DNA from: JAADDG01 sp964450755
Lineage (GTDB): Bacteria > Campylobacterota > Campylobacteria > Campylobacterales > JAADDG01
Assembly: GCA_964450755.1 (NCBI GenBank)
Contig: CAYVDJ010000034.1
Coordinates: 1 to 31,609 of the forward strand
DNA: 31,609 nt
Direction of reading: 5' to 3'
The notes beneath the pieces are model-generated. The model ran no database searches, was not told where the DNA came from, and saw only the letters and a program-made list of their open reading frames with translations. Shown here in pieces: positions 8,174 through 15,576 of this stretch. Within the stretch, counting starts at the first letter, position 1. The number at the start of each line of letters is the position of its first letter. The position numbers and the translations under genes were made by a program.

Positions 8174-8914
8174 TTGAAAAAACTAGTAGGATATTTAACA
8201 GCGGCATTTCCCGATAAAAACTTTAGTATAGATGCAATAATGACTTTGAAAGAGGCGGGAGTTGACAGCATAGAGATAGGGATCCCCTTTTCCGATCCGG
8301 TGGCTGACGGTCCCGTTATAGAAGAAGCAAATCTAAACTCTTTGAAAAACGGTTTTAAAATGCAAGACCTCTTTGATATCTCCGAAGTTGTGGCAAAAGA
8401 GATAGATACTTTGTGGATGGGATATTTTAATCCGTTTTATCATAAAGGAGTGGAAAATTCTGTTTTGAGGGCAAAAGAGTATAAAGTGAGCGGTTTTATC
8501 ATCCCTGATTTGCCGTTTGAGGAGGCAAAAATCTATAAAGATATTTTTGATAAGAACGATATGGCATTGATAGATTTTATAGCCCCAACAGATTCCAAAG
8601 AGCGGATAAAACTTATAGTTCAAAACAGTAAAAAGTTTATCTATCTTGTGGCTTATGCCGGAATTACCGGTGCCAAAAAGAGTGAGGATCTAAAAGAGGT
8701 TATAGAAAATATCAGAGAGTTTACCGATACGCCTCTTTATGTCGGTTTTGGAGTCAATGAAAAAACCGCAAAAGAGAAAGCAAAAAATGCAGATGGCGTA
8801 ATCGTGGGAAGTGCCTTTGTCAAGGTTCTTTTAAACAAAGACTTGACAAACAAAGAAAAATTGGATAATATAAAACAAATCGCATCGACGATCAAAGAGA
8901 AGATCAACGAATAG
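8174..8914 (+). CDS. trpA: Tryptophan synthase alpha chain
   Basis: The protein has 246 aa (C. jejuni about 249). It cleaves indole-3-glycerol phosphate to indole and glyceraldehyde 3-phosphate and passes indole to TrpB. The catalytic acids are Glu34 in IEIGIPFSDP and Asp45 in VADGPV; the phosphate-binding end GFGV and GVIVGSAFV is intact. The start is a TTG with AGGA 7 nt upstream; no in-frame ATG lies near the N-terminus of the fold. No other trp gene is in the window, so trpA is either detached from the rest or at the edge of a split pathway. tmRNA begins 18 nt after its stop. Confidence 0.94.
   Translation: MKKLVGYLTAAFPDKNFSIDAIMTLKEAGVDSIEIGIPFSDPVADGPVIEEANLNSLKNGFKMQDLFDISEVVAKEIDTLWMGYFNPFYHKGVENSVLRAKEYKVSGFIIPDLPFEEAKIYKDIFDKNDMALIDFIAPTDSKERIKLIVQNSKKFIYLVAYAGITGAKKSEDLKEVIENIREFTDTPLYVGFGVNEKTAKEKAKNADGVIVGSAFVKVLLNKDLTNKEKLDNIKQIASTIKEKINE
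8843..8871 (+). promoter_or_regulatory. Candidate tmRNA promoter inside trpA
   Basis: An exact TTGACA (8843-8848), a 17-nt spacer and TAATAT (8866-8871) lie in the last part of trpA. No promoter-like sequence is visible in the 18 nt between trpA and tmRNA, so this is the best local candidate. It would give a 5' leader of about 55 nt that RNase P removes. The sequence is also coding, so it may be chance. Confidence 0.4.
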
Positions 8915-8932
8915 ATGATTGTTTGCGCCTTT

Positions 8933-9308
8933 GGGAGTGACTTGGCTTCGACGGGAGCAGAACTATTCTGGTTGCATGTCGGTCTGGATAAACCGTAAAA
9001 CTGTTCGTTTAAAAATAAACGCAAACAATACAAATTACGCTCCAGCTTACGCAAAAGCAGCGTAAGTTTAACTAACTTTGGAGGCTGATTGAGTGCTGAT
9101 GCTATCTATGCGCTTGATTGGTTCATAAAATATATGATAGCTTGGCAGCGATTGCCTGACTAGCACCGCTGCGAGACTGAGTCTTGGTTTTGCATAGTTT
9201 TTGGAGGCTGTACGAAGCAAAGCGACATCAAAACAACCTTACTAAGCATGTAGAGACCAGTTTAAGTTCTGTTTTCGGACTGGGGTTCGACTCCCCACAC
9301 TTCCACCA
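8933..9308 (+). ncRNA. ssrA: tmRNA (transfer-messenger RNA)
   Basis: The 376-nt RNA rescues stalled ribosomes by acting first as tRNA-Ala and then as a short message. The 5' GGGAGTG pairs with 3' CACTTCC, followed by the encoded CCA. The conserved 5' block GACTTGGCTTCGACGGGAG and 3' T-arm GGGGTTCGACTCCCC are present. The tag frame begins at GCA 9021. The interior between about 9070 and 9230 should hold the pseudoknots. SmpB, its protein partner, is not in the window. It is a standard one-piece form very like the Campylobacter RNA. Confidence 0.97.
9021..9065 (+). other. tmRNA tag reading frame, ANNTNYAPAYAKAA
   Basis: After the resume codon GCA the message reads A-N-N-T-N-Y-A-P-A-Y-A-K-A-A and then TAA. 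C. jejuni has ANNVKFAPAYAKAA as I recall, so only the middle differs. The terminal Ala-Ala is the usual signal for ClpXP-type proteolysis of tagged proteins. Confidence 0.9.
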
Positions 9309-9322
9309 GTATTTTTTATAAG

Positions 9323-9934
9323 TTATCTTATTCTTTTCTCATTTTTTTTCATTATCTTTTTGTATCTTCTGTATCCAAACATTATAAAAACCAGAAAAAC
9401 GGCTATATAGCCTATATAAACGGTGTATTTGAAAAAATAGTAAAATGTCTTGTTTATTATGCCCAGATTTGTTACCAGTTTTACATGATATATATCTGCC
9501 AGTTTGTCTGCTATATAGATATAACCGCCAAAAAGAGCTCTGCTGTATTTGTCTTTTTGATCGCTGAAAAATTCCGGAATTATAGGTCCGTAAAAAATCA
9601 GTACGCTGTTTTTGTCAATGAGATTTTTCAGTTTGTGGCACATTAACAGATCCACTTTATAGTCATCTCTTGAAAATGCCAAAAGGATATAAGGCTTTTT
9701 CAGATTTTTGGCAATTTTTTCTTCAAACATTTTAAAATTTTCATCTTTTATCTTTTTGACTGCTGCTATATAGAGTGAAATACCCGTTTTTTGATATAAC
9801 TCCTCTCCCAACTCTTCTATCTTTTGTTCTGAAATAGGTGTAATAATATCCTCATTTATATAGATATATTTTGCAAAGAGGGAGTAGGGAAGAAAAAGCA
9901 GGACAAGTATTGAAAAAATAGTTTTATTTGTCAT
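9323..9934 (-). CDS. TPM-like exported protein with C-terminal membrane anchor
   Basis: The protein has 203 aa. It has an N-terminal signal peptide (about 1-21, ending LFA), a soluble domain (about 22-155) and one hydrophobic helix (about 168-190) followed by a lysine/arginine-rich tail, so the domain should sit in the periplasm and be held by the C-terminal anchor. The start of the domain (INEDIITPISEQKIEELGEEL) followed by an ISLYIAAV strand resembles TPM domains, which bind divalent metals and take part in membrane protein quality control or photosystem repair elsewhere. I cannot assign a specific role. It lies 52 nt after the TauE/SafE-like gene with its own promoter candidate, and converges on tmRNA. 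Confidence 0.6.
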   Translation of the reverse strand: MTNKTIFSILVLLFLPYSLFAKYIYINEDIITPISEQKIEELGEELYQKTGISLYIAAVKKIKDENFKMFEEKIAKNLKKPYILLAFSRDDYKVDLLMCHKLKNLIDKNSVLIFYGPIIPEFFSDQKDKYSRALFGGYIYIADKLADIYHVKLVTNLGIINKTFYYFFKYTVYIGYIAVFLVFIMFGYRRYKKIMKKNEKRIR

Positions 9935-9961
9935 TTTACCATACCAGATTTAGTTTCTTTA

Positions 9962-9990
9962 ATTATATCAATAAATCAAAAAACAATCAA
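9962..9990 (-). promoter_or_regulatory. Promoter for the TPM-like gene
   Basis: On the minus strand TTGATT (9990-9985), a 17-nt spacer and an exact TATAAT (9967-9962) precede the ATG at 9934. The -35 covers the stop codon of the TauE/SafE-like gene. The gene may therefore be expressed apart from the carA operon. Confidence 0.55.
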
Positions 9991-10694
9991 TGGCATGTAT
10001 GAATGGATGCGTTGGGATCTGTGATAAACCAGTATCCTTTATATATCATGTAAACTCCAAATGCCATGATAACAATGGAAGCCAATTTTATCATAGTTTC
10101 TCTAAAAGAGATATTTTTAAAATATCCCACAAAAAGACCAAAACCCAAAAGTACCGGAACGGTAGAGAGACCAAAGACCAACATCACAATTCCGCCCCAA
10201 AAAGGTGAGGTGGTACTTGCTGCTGAAGCTGCAAAAAAATATACCAGACCGCAGGGCAAAAAACCGTTTAACATGCCAAGAAGAAAAAAACTAAGGAGGC
10301 TTTTTGAATGTATAAGTTTTGAAAAAGATCTCTTGACAAAAGAGCTTGTAGCCAAAGATGATTCGATTGATGTTAAAAATCTGATTTTACCCATCAAAGA
10401 GTATCCCATCAGGATCATAAAGATACCTATTACGATATAAAAGGAACCCATTGTTATTTTATTCCATATAAAAATACTTCCGAGTGCACCGAAAATCACA
10501 CCTATAACGATATATGATGTTATTCTGCCGCTGTTATATGCCAAATGGGATAAAAACTGTAAAATTTTACTTTTTGAAGGATCTATCTTTGCAGTTGTAT
10601 ATGCCACTACAAATCCTCCACACATACCTATACAGTGACCTAAGCTTCCTAAAAAGGCAACACTGATAATAGCGCTTAGGCTGACTAGATCTAT
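9987..10694 (-). CDS. TauE/SafE-like (DsbD_2 type) membrane protein, probable ATA start
   Basis: The product has 235 aa if begun at ATA 10694, or 212 aa from the first ATG (10625). It has about six hydrophobic segments. Related proteins are annotated as sulfite exporter TauE/SafE family and often lie near cytochrome oxidase assembly or copper genes; transport of a metal or thiol is a guess. The 23 codons before the ATG are in frame and encode FLGSLGHCIG leading into MCGGF, the conserved first membrane helix, so the ATG starts inside the domain. No ATG, GTG or TTG exists in that stretch. The ATA at 10694 overlaps the carA stop (ATAG) and has GAAGGA exactly 6 nt upstream. The C-terminus ends in HTCH, a possible metal site. 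Confidence 0.78.
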   Translation of the reverse strand: MDLVSLSAIISVAFLGSLGHCIGMCGGFVVAYTTAKIDPSKSKILQFLSHLAYNSGRITSYIVIGVIFGALGSIFIWNKITMGSFYIVIGIFMILMGYSLMGKIRFLTSIESSLATSSFVKRSFSKLIHSKSLLSFFLLGMLNGFLPCGLVYFFAASAASTTSPFWGGIVMLVFGLSTVPVLLGFGLFVGYFKNISFRETMIKLASIVIMAFGVYMIYKGYWFITDPNASIHTCH

Positions 10695-11845
10695 CTTTTA
10701 TCCTTCATTGAGGAGATTAAAGAGGCAAACTCTTCAAATATATATCTGCTGTCATGAGGTCCCGGTGAGGCTTCTGGATGATGTTGAACGGAAAATATCG
10801 GAGAGTTTTTATATTTTAAGCCCTCTATTGTGTTATCAAAAAGATTTGTATGGGTTACTGCTGCAATTTCTTCTATATTTTTGGGAACATTATAGTTGTG
10901 ATTTTGAGCTGTTATCTCTACTCTTTTATCTTTTTTTGACATAACAGGATGATTTCCTCCATGATGACCGAATTTCAGTTTATAGGTAGGGTAGCCGTGG
11001 GCAATGGAGAGGAGCTGATGTCCCAAACAGATGGCAAACATTGGTATATCTGCGTTGATTAATTCTTTTATCTCTTTTGATATCTCTTTTAGGATAAGAG
11101 GATCTCCGGGACCGTTTGAGAGAAAAACGCCGTCTATCTCTTTTTTTTGATATTTCTCTATTAAATCTTTTGCTTTGAAGTTATGGGGTATTACTTCCAC
11201 TTCCAAACCGCTTTGGACAAGTTCGTTTAAAATGTTTCTTTTTACTCCAAAATCTATAACAACAATTTTATTATCACTTCTTAGAGCAGGATTATAGGAT
11301 AACTCTTTGGCGTTCCATATCCCGTTTTTGTGGACATAAGGCTCTTTTGTGCTGACCTCTTGTATATAATCTATCTCTTCGATTCTTTTGGAACTCTCAA
11401 GAAGTTTTTTAAGTTCCTCTTTGGAACTGATTTTGGTAGAGGCTATCATCATCTTTGCCCCTTCATTTCTTATCATTTTTGTTAGATATCTTGTATCTAT
11501 GTCTGTAATTCCGAGGATCTTGTGCTCTTTTAAAAAAGAGCTTATGGACTCTTCTGCTCTGAAATTTGAAAATCTCTCTTGCAGATTTCTGACAAATACT
11601 CCCGATAAAAAAGCGCCTCTGCTCTCCATATCATCTTTATTGCAACCCACATTTCCTATCTCAGGCATTGTAAATACAACAAACTGCCCTGCGTAACTTG
11701 GATCACTGATGATTTCCTGATAACCGCTCATAGATGTATTAAAAACTATTTCACCGCTTTTAGTGCCTTCATAACCAAAACTTTTTGCCTGTAAAAAAAC
11801 ACCGTTTTCTATGTATATCCAGATATCTTTTAACTCTTCTCTCAC
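10691..11845 (-). CDS. carA: Carbamoyl-phosphate synthase small subunit
   Basis: The protein has 384 aa, a normal length. It hydrolyses glutamine and passes ammonia to CarB for carbamoyl phosphate, the precursor of pyrimidines and arginine. The N-terminal CPSase small-chain domain (about 1-150) is followed by a class I glutamine amidotransferase domain. The nucleophile is Cys273 in FAICLGHQLLS, and the catalytic His/Glu pair is in QHHPEASPGP near the end. The start is a GTG overlapping the DUF507 stop by 4 nt (GTGA), with GAGG upstream. carB is not in the window, as is usual where the two are unlinked. Confidence 0.96.
   Translation of the reverse strand: MREELKDIWIYIENGVFLQAKSFGYEGTKSGEIVFNTSMSGYQEIISDPSYAGQFVVFTMPEIGNVGCNKDDMESRGAFLSGVFVRNLQERFSNFRAEESISSFLKEHKILGITDIDTRYLTKMIRNEGAKMMIASTKISSKEELKKLLESSKRIEEIDYIQEVSTKEPYVHKNGIWNAKELSYNPALRSDNKIVVIDFGVKRNILNELVQSGLEVEVIPHNFKAKDLIEKYQKKEIDGVFLSNGPGDPLILKEISKEIKELINADIPMFAICLGHQLLSIAHGYPTYKLKFGHHGGNHPVMSKKDKRVEITAQNHNYNVPKNIEEIAAVTHTNLFDNTIEGLKYKNSPIFSVQHHPEASPGPHDSRYIFEEFASLISSMKDKR
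10701..10706 (-). promoter_or_regulatory. Ribosome binding site pointing to an ATA start
   Basis: GAAGGA lies inside the last carA codons, 6 nt before the ATA at 10694. It is badly placed for the first ATG at 10625 (about 75 nt away). The sequence just before that ATG, TCACTGTATAGGT, has no good alternative site. Confidence 0.6.
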
Positions 11846-12393
11846 AGCATACCTCTTTTTTTTAGTTCTTCTTCATAAAGTTTTTCAAACAACATATCAT
11901 ACTCTTCGGAACCCGGTACAATTTTTCTTTTATAATGACTCATCTTTTCGATAACGGCTTCTTCTATCTTCTCAAAATTTTTATAATAACTCTCAATTGC
12001 ATTGTAGATAACATTTTTGACTTTGTTTTCGGAGACCGAATAGTTTATCAGATCCTCATCCCACAGTTTGTTTAAAATTTTGTGAGAGAGATCATTAAAT
12101 CTGTCTTCAAAAGAGAGAATGACTCCGTACTCATCAGCCAATTTTTTCTTTATCAGCCAGAACATATTTCGTCTGTCAATCTGCATAAATTCTATATCAT
12201 CTTCATTCTCTTCTAAAATATCTTCAACCCTTTCCTCCAATGCTTCCTCTTTTTTTATATCTTCTTCTATAATCTTTTGGGCAAAATGCACTACCGGTTC
12301 AATTCCTTGTGTCAGAGTAACAAAACCGCTGTTTACTAGATCTATTGCTATTTTGTTTGCAATATATGGTGCATGAGGAACTCTTAATCTCAT
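11842..12393 (-). CDS. DUF507 family protein
   Basis: The protein has 183 aa and is predicted cytoplasmic and mostly helical. It begins with a conserved block (MRLRVPHAPYIANKIAIDL), has an acidic middle (about 65-90) and a charged C-terminal helical half. I recognise it as the DUF507 family, which occurs in Campylobacterota, Aquificae and some other lineages, and whose function is unknown. It sits directly before carA with a 4-nt overlap, the same order as I recall in C. jejuni (Cj1495c before carA). AAGG lies 7 nt before its ATG. Confidence 0.85.
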   Translation of the reverse strand: MRLRVPHAPYIANKIAIDLVNSGFVTLTQGIEPVVHFAQKIIEEDIKKEEALEERVEDILEENEDDIEFMQIDRRNMFWLIKKKLADEYGVILSFEDRFNDLSHKILNKLWDEDLINYSVSENKVKNVIYNAIESYYKNFEKIEEAVIEKMSHYKRKIVPGSEEYDMLFEKLYEEELKKRGML

Positions 12394-12421
12394 GAAAATA
12401 CCTTACTAAAAAATTTTGTTG

Positions 12422-12443
12422 ATTTTACCTAAAATTTGGTAAA
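12422..12443 (-). promoter_or_regulatory. Candidate promoter and operator-like palindrome before DUF507-carA
   Basis: On the minus strand TAAAAT (12427-12422) lies about 29 nt before the DUF507 ATG, with no clear -35. It overlaps a 20-bp near-palindrome, TTTACCTAAAATTTGGTAAA (12424-12443), with perfect 6-bp outer arms. This could be a repressor site for the carA operon; AT-richness makes chance possible. Confidence 0.35.
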
Positions 12444-12471
12444 TATATGATTAGATATAAAAACTTAAAAA

Positions 12472-13002
12472 TTATTTTGTACCATTTGCGTCATTGGGAA
12501 ATCCGTTTGCCAGAAGTTCGGTTATTTTTGAAGCATTTGAAGGGTTCATTTTTGCCATAATTTTTGACATTTTTTTGGCTGTCAGACTAAAGAGTATTTT
12601 TGCGGCTTCATTTTTTGGCATCTTTTCCAAAATTGCCGCTGCTGCAGAATCTTTCATCTTCAGATAGCTGCTTGATATTTTGTTCTCTTTTGTCTTTTTA
12701 ATCTGTTCTAAAATTTTTCTGTTTTCCTCAAGCATTTTGGAAATATTTTGCTCTTTTTGTCCTATCTTTTGCATTGTTGCGTTAAGTTCAGCCTCCTTTT
12801 TTGCCAACAGTTTCTCTTTTTTTTCTATAAAGGCTTTTTTTGCGTTTTGAAAAGCCTCAAGTGCCTGTTGCTGTTCGTCTATTTTGTCAAGTTCTCTCAA
12901 AAGCTCCTCTTTTCTCTGTTCAAAGATCTTGTTACAATCGACAACACCCTCTTTTGCGATTAAAAACAGTGCTGCAAAGAGTATAAAAAAGAGTTGTTTC
13001 AT
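12472..13002 (-). CDS. MotE-like periplasmic coiled-coil protein
   Basis: The protein has 176 aa. A signal peptide (about 1-17, LFLIAKEG) is followed by a long coiled coil (about 25-115) rich in Glu, Lys and Gln. The C-terminal domain (about 115-165; MKDSAAAAILEKMPKNEAAKILFSL in part) resembles the MgtE N-terminal/FliG-like repeats seen in MotE. In other bacteria such proteins help assemble the flagellar stator. The C. jejuni counterpart by position, Cj1496c, is a periplasmic glycoprotein that I recall affects invasion and colonisation. It overlaps the FliJ-like gene by 4 nt. The specific role here is inferred. Confidence 0.72.
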   Translation of the reverse strand: MKQLFFILFAALFLIAKEGVVDCNKIFEQRKEELLRELDKIDEQQQALEAFQNAKKAFIEKKEKLLAKKEAELNATMQKIGQKEQNISKMLEENRKILEQIKKTKENKISSSYLKMKDSAAAAILEKMPKNEAAKILFSLTAKKMSKIMAKMNPSNASKITELLANGFPNDANGTK

Positions 13003-13418
13003 CTTCTGTTCCTCATATATAAAAGAGATGATATCTCATCCAAATCTTTTTGCTCTTTTCTTTGTATCTTTTCTTTGTATCTTTTTGTTGAGAGTTGATC
13101 TATATATTTTATTTTTTCATACTCTATTGATACCTCTTTGTAACTCTCCTGTAGATATTCAAGCTCTTGATCGATATTTTTTAAAAAGGATCTTTTTTGG
13201 TTGATAGCTTCTCTTGTTTTTTTGATACTCTCTTTAAAGAGATTCAGTATTCCCATTTTCTCTTCAGAAGGAAGAGAGGAAGAGTCTATCTCGTTTTGAA
13301 GCTCTTTTATCTCTTTTAAGATAGACTCTTTTTGGATGTTTTTTTCTCTTATTTTTGTTTCCAAATCTTTAAGATCCTCTTTTTTTATCTTTACAAGATC
13401 TGAAAATTCTTTTTTCAT
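12999..13418 (-). CDS. FliJ-like coiled-coil protein
   Basis: The protein has 139 aa, has no signal peptide and is almost entirely helical and coiled-coil, with heptad-like Leu/Ile spacing and many charged residues. The size and the C-terminal RKEQKDLDEISSLLY segment fit FliJ, the central stalk of the flagellar export ATPase that escorts substrates to the gate. Coiled coils give weak family evidence, so this remains a likely but unproven assignment. It overlaps purA (ATGA) upstream and the MotE-like gene (ATGA) downstream, which supports paired flagellar roles. Confidence 0.62.
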   Translation of the reverse strand: MKKEFSDLVKIKKEDLKDLETKIREKNIQKESILKEIKELQNEIDSSSLPSEEKMGILNLFKESIKKTREAINQKRSFLKNIDQELEYLQESYKEVSIEYEKIKYIDQLSTKRYKEKIQRKEQKDLDEISSLLYMRNRR

Positions 13419-14662
13419 CTTATTATGGTATCGTCTCTGTCGGGGCTTGTTGAGATCAAACCTATTTTGGTATTTGTCAGCTCTTCGATTCTTTTTATAT
13501 AGATTTGGGCATTTTTTGGAAGTTTGTCAAATTCCCTCACACCTTCACTCTTATCCCACCCCTCTAGCTCTTCATAAACCGGTTTTATATTTGAGAGATC
13601 AAATGAAAAATCTTCGCTTATTTTACCGTCAATCTCATAAGCTGTGCAGATTTTGACCTTTTTAAAACCGTCAAGCACATCAAGTTTCATCAGTGCAAAT
13701 TCATCACATCCGTTTAGTCTTGAAGCATATCTGCATGCAACCGCGTCAAACCAGCCGCACCGTCTCTCTCTGCCGGTTGTGGTGCCAAACTCATGTCCGT
13801 TATCTCTTAACCTGTTGCCGTCATCCCCAAAATCTTCGGTCGGAAAAGGTCCGTTTCCGACTCTTGTGCAGTAGGCTTTTACAATGCCGGTTATTTTTCC
13901 TATATCTTTGGGATTTAGTCCAAGACCGTTACAGGCTCCTGCGGAGATGGTATTTGAACTCGTAACAAAAGGATATGTTCCGTGATCTATATCCAAAAGT
14001 GTTCCCTGCGCTCCCTCAAGCAGAACCTTTTTTTCATCATCCATCAGATCCCATACGATTTTTGTCGTATCGGCTATATAGGGCAATAGTACTTTTTGGT
14101 AACCCTCAAGCTCTTTTTCCAACTCTTTTTTTGAAGGGATATCTATCCCCATAGCATCTAAAAGAGCTCTGTTTGTCTTTGCATACTCTTCCAAAGAGTC
14201 GGATAGTTTTTTGATATCTCTTAATTCTCCCATCCTGTGACCGCTTCTTTCTATCTTGCTGCTGTATGCCGGTCCTATTCCTCTGCCTGTTGTACCTATG
14301 GCTTTATCACCTCTTAATCTCTCTTTTGCCTGATCGATTAGTATGTGATATTTTAAAATCATGTGGGCTTTTTCACTTATAAAGAGTCTGCCTTTTAGAT
14401 CATCAAACTGTTTCATCTCTTTTATCAATGCTTCGGGACTTACGACTACTCCGTTTCCTATGATATTGATGGCACTTTTGTTTAAAACACCTGAAGGTAT
14501 GAGATGCAAAGCCAGTTTTTGACCATCTACGACAATCGTATGACCTGCATTGTGACCGCCTTGATATCTTGCCACAGCATCATATTTCTGTGCTAAAAGA
14601 TCGACAATTTTCCCTTTGCCTTCATCTCCCCACTGTATCCCTACAATCAAATCTGCTTTCAT
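13415..14662 (-). CDS. purA: Adenylosuccinate synthetase
   Basis: The protein has 415 aa, the usual length. It joins IMP and aspartate using GTP, the first committed step to AMP. The N-terminal phosphate loop GIQWGDEGKGK holds the catalytic Asp, GGHNAGHT follows, and the GTTGRGIGPAYSSK and EGAQGTLLDIDHG signature segments are intact. The 3' end overlaps the FliJ-like gene by 4 nt, and the HisZ-like gene ends 11 nt upstream, so all belong to one minus-strand transcript. AAGGG lies a few nt before the ATG. Confidence 0.97.
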   Translation of the reverse strand: MKADLIVGIQWGDEGKGKIVDLLAQKYDAVARYQGGHNAGHTIVVDGQKLALHLIPSGVLNKSAINIIGNGVVVSPEALIKEMKQFDDLKGRLFISEKAHMILKYHILIDQAKERLRGDKAIGTTGRGIGPAYSSKIERSGHRMGELRDIKKLSDSLEEYAKTNRALLDAMGIDIPSKKELEKELEGYQKVLLPYIADTTKIVWDLMDDEKKVLLEGAQGTLLDIDHGTYPFVTSSNTISAGACNGLGLNPKDIGKITGIVKAYCTRVGNGPFPTEDFGDDGNRLRDNGHEFGTTTGRERRCGWFDAVACRYASRLNGCDEFALMKLDVLDGFKKVKICTAYEIDGKISEDFSFDLSNIKPVYEELEGWDKSEGVREFDKLPKNAQIYIKRIEELTNTKIGLISTSPDRDDTIIR

Positions 14663-14673
14663 TCCAACCCTTG

Positions 14674-15513
14674 TTAAATTAATTCTTCTATTATATTGTC
14701 AGTATATAATGCAAAACCTATCGATTCAATATCTTGACCTTTGTAGCATCCGCCTCTGCCAAGAGTTTTATTGCCCGATATAAAACGAAAAAAGAGATCA
14801 TCATAATACCTCATTTCGCTGTAATAAAGAGGCGCAAATACGATATTTTTGTAAGAGAGTTTTTCAGATAAATTTTTCATCTTGATAATCTCTTTTTGGA
14901 TATTTTTCGGAACCTCTTTTATGATAGATTCTATCTGCTCTCTTTTTTGAAAGAAAGATAATTTATGAAGCCATGAAATATCACTTTTTAATATCTTTTC
15001 CAAATGACCTCTTTTAAAGGTTTCTATATCGATACCGTACTCTTTGGATATAATTTTTGGGATATTGATATTTGATATTTGAAGGATAGGTTTTAAAAGA
15101 AGTCTGTTCATTATCTTTTCTATACTTTCAATACACTCTTTTAGATCATTATGACCTATCCATTCTGCTCCTATCTGATAAAATTCTCCGCTTGGATATC
15201 TGAAAATCGGCTGAATATAAAACCACTTTTTATGGGTTGTGCTTCTGCCAAGTCTTTTTGTGATTAGACGGACAACATCAAGAGTACTGTCGGCTCTTAG
15301 TGAGAGAATATGATTTTTTTCATCCGAAAAACGGATAAGCTCTTTTTCTTCCAAACTGCTGTGTTGATGATATGAGAAATAGGGAGTTACTATCTCTTCA
15401 TAGCCTTCCTCACTCAAAATATTACTTGCTGTATTTTCTATATCCCTTTTCAATTTTGCGCTTTTACCGAAATATATTCTGCTTCCGGAGGGTATTTCAT
15501 GTTCATATATCAT
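14674..15513 (-). CDS. hisZ: HisZ-like protein (histidyl-tRNA synthetase paralogue)
   Basis: The protein has 279 aa and resembles the catalytic core of histidyl-tRNA synthetase (class II fold) without the C-terminal anticodon-binding domain. Recognisable parts are motif 2-like QPIFRYPSGEFYQIGAEWIG and a late glycine-rich RGGCYKGQDIESIGFAL segment resembling motif 3. Proteins of this type are the regulatory subunit of short-form ATP phosphoribosyltransferase, the first enzyme of histidine synthesis. It is shorter than the usual HisZ of about 320-390 aa, and no hisG is nearby. The gene leads the purA operon, where C. jejuni also has such a gene as I recall. Confidence 0.8.
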   Translation of the reverse strand: MIYEHEIPSGSRIYFGKSAKLKRDIENTASNILSEEGYEEIVTPYFSYHQHSSLEEKELIRFSDEKNHILSLRADSTLDVVRLITKRLGRSTTHKKWFYIQPIFRYPSGEFYQIGAEWIGHNDLKECIESIEKIMNRLLLKPILQISNINIPKIISKEYGIDIETFKRGHLEKILKSDISWLHKLSFFQKREQIESIIKEVPKNIQKEIIKMKNLSEKLSYKNIVFAPLYYSEMRYYDDLFFRFISGNKTLGRGGCYKGQDIESIGFALYTDNIIEELI

Positions 15514-15549
15514 AATTTATCCAAATATTTTTTTTTGAAAGAGAGAGAA

Positions 15550-15555
15550 AGTATA
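15550..15555 (-). promoter_or_regulatory. -10 box for the HisZ-like/purA operon
   Basis: On the minus strand TATACT, preceded by TTGT, lies about 37 nt before the ATG at 15513. No -35 match is seen. It is the only promoter-like element between wecA and this gene, and may start the run through purA, the FliJ-like and the MotE-like genes. Confidence 0.4.
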
Positions 15556-15576
15556 ACAAAAATAGCTTATAGGCTC

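Noticed and set aside
8737..9054. A 105-codon minus-strand frame over the trpA end and tmRNA
   Set aside because: It overlaps a certain structural RNA and the certain trpA frame; the RNA explains the sequence.
12394..12471. A small gene between the MotE-like and DUF507 genes
   Set aside because: The 78 bp hold stop codons in the plausible frames and are better explained as a promoter region.
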